Program-made: the position numbers and the translations under genes | Notes under the pieces: generated by a model | What the model was told of the DNA's origin: nothing | Database searches by the model: none | The model's input: only the letters and a program-made list of their open reading frames with translations | DNA from: JANPCX01 sp046049865 | GTDB lineage: Bacteria; Pseudomonadota; Gammaproteobacteria; Burkholderiales; Burkholderiaceae_C | Direction of reading: 5' to 3' | Assembly (NCBI GenBank): GCA_046049865.1 | Contig: JBJOQO010000064.1 | Coordinates: 1-18,595, forward strand | DNA: 18,595 bases | Part shown: positions 14,984-18,595 of the stretch, piece after piece | Layout of the letters: each line of letters begins with the position of its first letter | Numbering within the stretch: the first letter of the stretch is position 1

Positions 14984-15919
14984 CTACTGAGCGGTGGCCG
15001 CTCCACCACGCAAACGCTGCCAAACATTGAACAACCCTGCTGCGACTGCGCCCGCAGCCAAGCCCACTGCCGCATCGACGGCGGTAGACAAGACCCAGCC
15101 CCAAGCCCCGCTGGCCGCAGCCCAATCTTGTGCCGCATGGTGCAGCGGTGCGATTCCATGCGCCAAGATCCCGCCGCCAACCAAAAACATGGCCGCAGTT
15201 CCTGCGACGGACAACCCCTTCATCAACCAGGGTGCCCCGGCCAGCAAGAGACCACCCAGTGTGCGCTGAAAACGCGACCACACACCTTCGCCAGGACGTT
15301 GGTTCAGGGCCAACCCCGCATCATCTAACTTGACGATGCCCGCCACCAAACCGTAAACGCCCACGGTCATCAACAGCGAAATTCCGACCAGCACCGCCAC
15401 CTTGCTGGAAAAAGCCTGGTTGGCCACCGTGCCGAGCGTGATGATGATGATTTCCGCCGACAGGATGAAATCGGTGCGCACCGCGCCCTTTATTTTTTCC
15501 TTTTCGAACGCAACCAAATCCACAGCCGGGTCAGCCACTGCGCGCGTCAACTCGGCATGGCGAACCTCTTGGTCCGCTTTGTTATGCCACAAGGCGTGCG
15601 CCACCTTATCAAAACCCTCGAAGCACAAAAACAAGCCGCCCATCATCAGGAGCGGCGTCACAGCCCAAGGTGCCACCGCGCTGATGAGCAAGGCCAAAGG
15701 CACCAAAATGACCTTATTCAGAAGCGACCCTTTAGCCACTGCCCAAACAACGGGCAATTCCCGGTCGGCTTTGACGCCAGCGACCTGCTGCGCATTCAGC
15801 GCCAGATCGTCACCCAAAACACCCGCCGTTTTTTTGGCGGCGACTTTGGTCATGGCAGCCACGTCATCCAGGATCGTGGCGATATCGTCTAGAAGGGCAA
15901 ACAAACTGCTGGTGGCCAT
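14984..15919 (-). CDS. DUF808 family inner-membrane protein (YedI-like)
   Basis: This 311-residue protein matches the DUF808/YedI family from its start (SSLFALLDDIATILDDVA) and family stretches such as TKVAAKKTAGVLGDDLALNA and LPVVWAVAKGSLLNK. Several hydrophobic segments follow: about 70-100, 160-185, 190-215, 237-260 and 280-300. These indicate an integral inner-membrane protein. The length is normal. Its function is unknown. It has its own ATG at 15919, about 87 nt from the end of dctP upstream on the same strand, so it could be transcribed with the TRAP genes or alone. Confidence 0.92.
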   Translation of the reverse strand: MATSSLFALLDDIATILDDVAAMTKVAAKKTAGVLGDDLALNAQQVAGVKADRELPVVWAVAKGSLLNKVILVPLALLISAVAPWAVTPLLMMGGLFLCFEGFDKVAHALWHNKADQEVRHAELTRAVADPAVDLVAFEKEKIKGAVRTDFILSAEIIIITLGTVANQAFSSKVAVLVGISLLMTVGVYGLVAGIVKLDDAGLALNQRPGEGVWSRFQRTLGGLLLAGAPWLMKGLSVAGTAAMFLVGGGILAHGIAPLHHAAQDWAAASGAWGWVLSTAVDAAVGLAAGAVAAGLFNVWQRLRGGAATAQ

Positions 15920-16006
15920 GGCGTGGATTTGTAGGTGTGAAGTCGGCCAGCATTATTGCCGCAGCACAGATGGCACACCAGCGCGCCAGGCCCGCCGCGT
16001 GTTCAG

Positions 16007-17026
16007 CTACTTGCGCAATTTGCTCAACTGCGCCTGCGTTTCGTTCCAAAGGTCCATGCCCACATTGGCTGCGATAGACGCATTGACGCGGGTCAACCGG
16101 TCGCGCAGCCTGTCTGTTTCTTTGGACGACAGCTTGCTGAACTGCATGCCCTTGGCTTGCAGCTCCGCGAGCGCTTTCGTTGAAGCTTCGCGGGTGTCTT
16201 TGCGCTCAAAAGTGCGGCTGGCCACAGCAGCATCCATCAGCACCTTTTGCTCGTCTTTTGAAAGGCCATCCCAGTACTTCTTGCTCACCAGCAGAATCCA
16301 AGGGCTGTAGACGTGGTTGGTGGCGGTCACGTACTTTTGAACGTCGTAGAACTTGCTGCTCAAAATCGTGGTGTAGGGGTTCTCTTGGCCATCAACCGTT
16401 TTGGTTTCAAGTGCGGGGAAAAGCTCTGAAAACGCCATGGGCACAGGATTGGCACCCAAGAGTTTGAAGGTTTCCAGGTACACCGGGTTTTGCATGACAC
16501 GCAGCTTGACACCTTCAAAGTCTTCGGCGGTTTGAATGGGCTTTTTGCTGTTGGTGGTGTTACGGAAACCGTTCTCCCAATAGACCAAACCCACCAGGCC
16601 CTTTTCGGGCAATTTGTTCATCACCTTCTTGCCCACCGGGCCGTCAAGCAGGGCGTCGGCTTCTTCGGCGGTGTTGAACAAGAAGGGAGTGTCCCAAAGC
16701 GACATTTCCTTGGTGATGCCCACCAAGGTGGCGGTGGATCCCACCATCATTTCTTGCGCGCCACCGATCAAGGCCTGCTGCATTTGAACGTCAGAGCCCA
16801 AGGCAGCACCCCCGACAGTGCGAAGTTTCATCTTGCCACCCGAGAGTTTTTCCACTTGCTCGGCCAAAAACTTGGCTGCACGGCCTTGGTTGCTGTCTTC
16901 GGCCAAACCATAGCCGAAGCGAATCAGACGCGGTTTGATGTCTTGGGCCAGGGCGGCGGTGCTGGTGAAGCTGCCAACGGCAAGCGCGGCGGCGGTGGCG
17001 AGTAAGGTGCGGCGAATCAGTTTCAT
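16007..17026 (-). CDS. dctP: TRAP transporter substrate-binding protein, DctP family
   Basis: This 339-residue periplasmic receptor of a tripartite ATP-independent transporter begins with a clear signal peptide (MKLIRRTLLATAAALAVG...AALA, cut near residue 27/28). The mature part has the DctP-family block GVKLRVMQNPVYLETFKLLGANP (about 172-194), with Arg176 in the position that usually grips a substrate carboxylate, plus GFRNTTNS (153-160) and TVDGQENP (210-217). The substrate is probably an organic acid, but its identity cannot be told from sequence. The ribosome site AGGAG lies 8 nt before ATG 17026, within a ten-base palindrome at 17033-17042. The gene is last in the operon, 69 nt after dctM. 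Confidence 0.95.
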   Translation of the reverse strand: MKLIRRTLLATAAALAVGSFTSTAALAQDIKPRLIRFGYGLAEDSNQGRAAKFLAEQVEKLSGGKMKLRTVGGAALGSDVQMQQALIGGAQEMMVGSTATLVGITKEMSLWDTPFLFNTAEEADALLDGPVGKKVMNKLPEKGLVGLVYWENGFRNTTNSKKPIQTAEDFEGVKLRVMQNPVYLETFKLLGANPVPMAFSELFPALETKTVDGQENPYTTILSSKFYDVQKYVTATNHVYSPWILLVSKKYWDGLSKDEQKVLMDAAVASRTFERKDTREASTKALAELQAKGMQFSKLSSKETDRLRDRLTRVNASIAANVGMDLWNETQAQLSKLRK

Positions 17027-17095
17027 AGCGGTCTCCTAGGAGGTGAATAAGAGCTGGAATAGCCTGGGGTGACTCTGTGAGTTCTTGGAAGGTGC

Positions 17096-18388
17096 TTAGC
17101 GCAACCAGGCAATGGGGGCAGTGACGATCTGCGGAAAAATGACAAACAAAGTCATGATGAGCAAGTAGGTGATGAGGTACGGTTTGACCCCAACGACCAC
17201 CTCCTCGAAACGCAGTCGGCCAACGGCAGCAACCACATTGAGTACGGTTCCAACAGGAGGTGTGATCAACCCAATGACGCCATTGAGAATGAACATCAAC
17301 CCGAAGTAGTAGGGGGCGATACCGGCTTTAGCGGCAATGGGGGCGGGCACCGGGGCCATGATCAAAATGGTGGGGGTGAGGTCGAGCACAGTTCCCACCA
17401 GCACCAGCAGCAACATCATGCAGGCCATGAGCAGCTTGGGGTTTTCAATCAAGGGGCCCAAGAAGGACGCCAGCGTGGCAGGAAGATCGGCCAGCGTGAC
17501 CATGTAGGACGCCACCGCCGCGCCGCCGCAAAGGAACATCACATTGGCGGTGGTCTTGGCTGCGCGAACCAACACGCCGTGTAGATCGCGCAGCGTCAAT
17601 TCACGGTGAATAAAGAAAGCAACAAACAGAGCATAAAAAGCAGCCACCACCGCAGCTTCGGTTGGCGTAAACACCCCGCTCTTCATTCCACCAATGATGA
17701 TCAAGGGCATGAGCAAGGCCCAGAAGGCTTTGGCGGTGATGACCAAACGCTGCTTCATCGGCACGCGTTTTCCTGCGGGCAGGTTCATGGTGCGAAGCTC
17801 GTACTTCCATGCAATCACCAAACCTAAACCCATGATGAGTCCGGGCACGATGCCTGCGGTGAACAAGATGGCAGGCGAGGTATTGGTGGTGACGCCATAA
17901 ATCACAAACGGCATCGAGGGCGGAATGATCGGCGCGATGATGCCGCCCGACGCAATCAAGCCGCCCGAGGTGGCCATGGGGTAACCCTGGGCGCGCATCA
18001 TGGGCAACAAAATGGTGGCCAGGGCGGCGGTATCGGCCAACGCTGAACCGCTCATGGCGGCCATGAGAATGGCGGCACCAATCGCGACAAAACCAAGGCC
18101 ACCTCGGTAGTGCCCCACCCAGGCTTGGGCCATCTCGATGATGCGACGGCTGATACCTCCGGCATTCATCAACTCGCCCGCGAGAATAAAAAACGGAACG
18201 GCGAGCAGCACAAAACTGTCCACCCCCGCCACCATGTTCTGGGCAAAAAGCTGGGTGTCCCAAAAGTTCAGCTCCCAGGCCATGGCCGCGCCGGTGAGCA
18301 TCAAGGCCAGGGCCATGGGCATACCCGCCCCCATGAATACACACATGCCCACCACAAAAATGATGGCCGCGACGGCTTCGGTGGTCAT
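17096..18388 (-). CDS. dctM: TRAP transporter large permease, DctM family
   Basis: This 430-residue inner-membrane protein is the ion-coupled transport channel. Hydrophobic segments run through the whole length, as in the usual 12-helix DctM/IT fold. Family motifs seen are GSALADTAALATI, GGIIAPIIPPSMPFVIYG, VGTVLDLTPTILIMAP and GLITPPVGTVLNVV. ATG 18388 was chosen because MTTEAVAAIIFVVG fits the family start, GGAG lies about 9 nt upstream and the dctQ stop is 5 nt before. A longer frame (to 18577) only reads antisense to the dctQ codons and is rejected. Confidence 0.95.
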   Translation of the reverse strand: MTTEAVAAIIFVVGMCVFMGAGMPMALALMLTGAAMAWELNFWDTQLFAQNMVAGVDSFVLLAVPFFILAGELMNAGGISRRIIEMAQAWVGHYRGGLGFVAIGAAILMAAMSGSALADTAALATILLPMMRAQGYPMATSGGLIASGGIIAPIIPPSMPFVIYGVTTNTSPAILFTAGIVPGLIMGLGLVIAWKYELRTMNLPAGKRVPMKQRLVITAKAFWALLMPLIIIGGMKSGVFTPTEAAVVAAFYALFVAFFIHRELTLRDLHGVLVRAAKTTANVMFLCGGAAVASYMVTLADLPATLASFLGPLIENPKLLMACMMLLLVLVGTVLDLTPTILIMAPVPAPIAAKAGIAPYYFGLMFILNGVIGLITPPVGTVLNVVAAVGRLRFEEVVVGVKPYLITYLLIMTLFVIFPQIVTAPIAWLR

Positions 18389-18393
18389 TGCTT

Positions 18394-18595
18394 TTACTCC
18401 ACGTCGCTGAGGTGATGGGCTTGCAGAACCGGTTTGGCACGCAGCAAGTTGATGAAAGCGAACGCCGCGATCGTCACTGCGCACAAGAATGCGGGCAAGG
18501 GAAGCAGTGCGGCGGGATAACCCAGCACCACGCTCACGCTCCCCATGCCCACGACCACCTGTTGCCATGCGCCCCAAGCCAACATCAAGCTGGCC
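18394..18595 (-). CDS. dctQ: TRAP transporter small permease, DctQ family (partial)
   Basis: The C-terminal 66 or so residues of an integral membrane protein are visible; the gene runs off the right edge of the window. Two hydrophobic stretches (around WGAWQQVVVGMGSVSVVLGY and LPAFLCAVTIAAFAFINLL) match the last membrane helices of DctQ small subunits. The position, 5 nt before dctM in the usual dctQ-dctM-dctP order, supports this. Its start and full length cannot be judged here. Confidence 0.8.
   Translation of the reverse strand, partial: ASLMLAWGAWQQVVVGMGSVSVVLGYPAALLPLPAFLCAVTIAAFAFINLLRAKPVLQAHHLSDVE

Noticed and set aside
15402..16310. A 302-codon plus-strand frame
   Set aside because: It runs antisense across the DUF808 gene and into dctP, crossing the intergenic space, and shows no recognisable domain.
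18389..18577. 63-residue N-terminal extension of dctM
   Set aside because: It overlaps dctQ, which is a better protein in its own frame. The extension is Arg/Gly-rich and unlike the DctM family start at MTTEAVAA.

Overview
The window is chromosomal DNA, most likely from a betaproteobacterium of the Burkholderiales (Comamonadaceae-like, e.g. relatives of Limnohabitans or Rhodoferax). This is inferred from the protein sequences, the roughly 60 % G+C of the core genes, the map-glnD order and the TRAP/DUF808 content. It was not checked against a database.

Left part (1-4349, minus strand). A complete-looking group II intron (about 362-2203) encodes a 414-residue reverse transcriptase/maturase without an endonuclease domain. 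It sits in a gene-poor stretch that carries two copies of a 26-27 bp direct repeat. Next to it is a 685-residue polymorphic-toxin-type protein. It has an unrecognised N-terminal part, two Hint (hedgehog/intein-like) pretoxin domains in tandem, and a C-terminal domain resembling CdiA-type tRNase toxins. The toxin runs into unrelated sequence at about 2370 and appears to lack its last part. No immunity gene is visible. The distal Hint-toxin module is clearly richer in A+T than the first Hint module, and the ends of the two Hint domains are also similar as DNA (76 bp, about 80 % identity). Together these point to a modular toxin that grew by addition or exchange of a Hint-toxin unit and was later broken by mobile or repetitive DNA.

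Middle (4354-14027). The large single-chain purL (minus strand) lies immediately upstream of the toxin gene, 4 nt apart. Divergent from it runs a plus-strand series: map (methionine aminopeptidase), glnD (PII uridylyltransferase/uridylyl-removing enzyme), mnmH (tRNA 2-selenouridine synthase) and a membrane-anchored alpha/beta hydrolase, closed by a hairpin terminator. These are housekeeping, nitrogen-signalling and tRNA-modification functions.

Right part (14028-18595). An unrecognised 224-residue basic protein (plus) converges with a DUF808/YedI-type membrane protein (minus). Between them is a 96 bp interspersed repeat with inverted ends. A minus-strand TRAP transporter operon follows in the order dctQ (partial, cut by the window edge), dctM, dctP.

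The region most worth a second look is 200-4350, the toxin/intron locus. The rest is ordinary core genome. No tRNA, rRNA or CRISPR array was seen.
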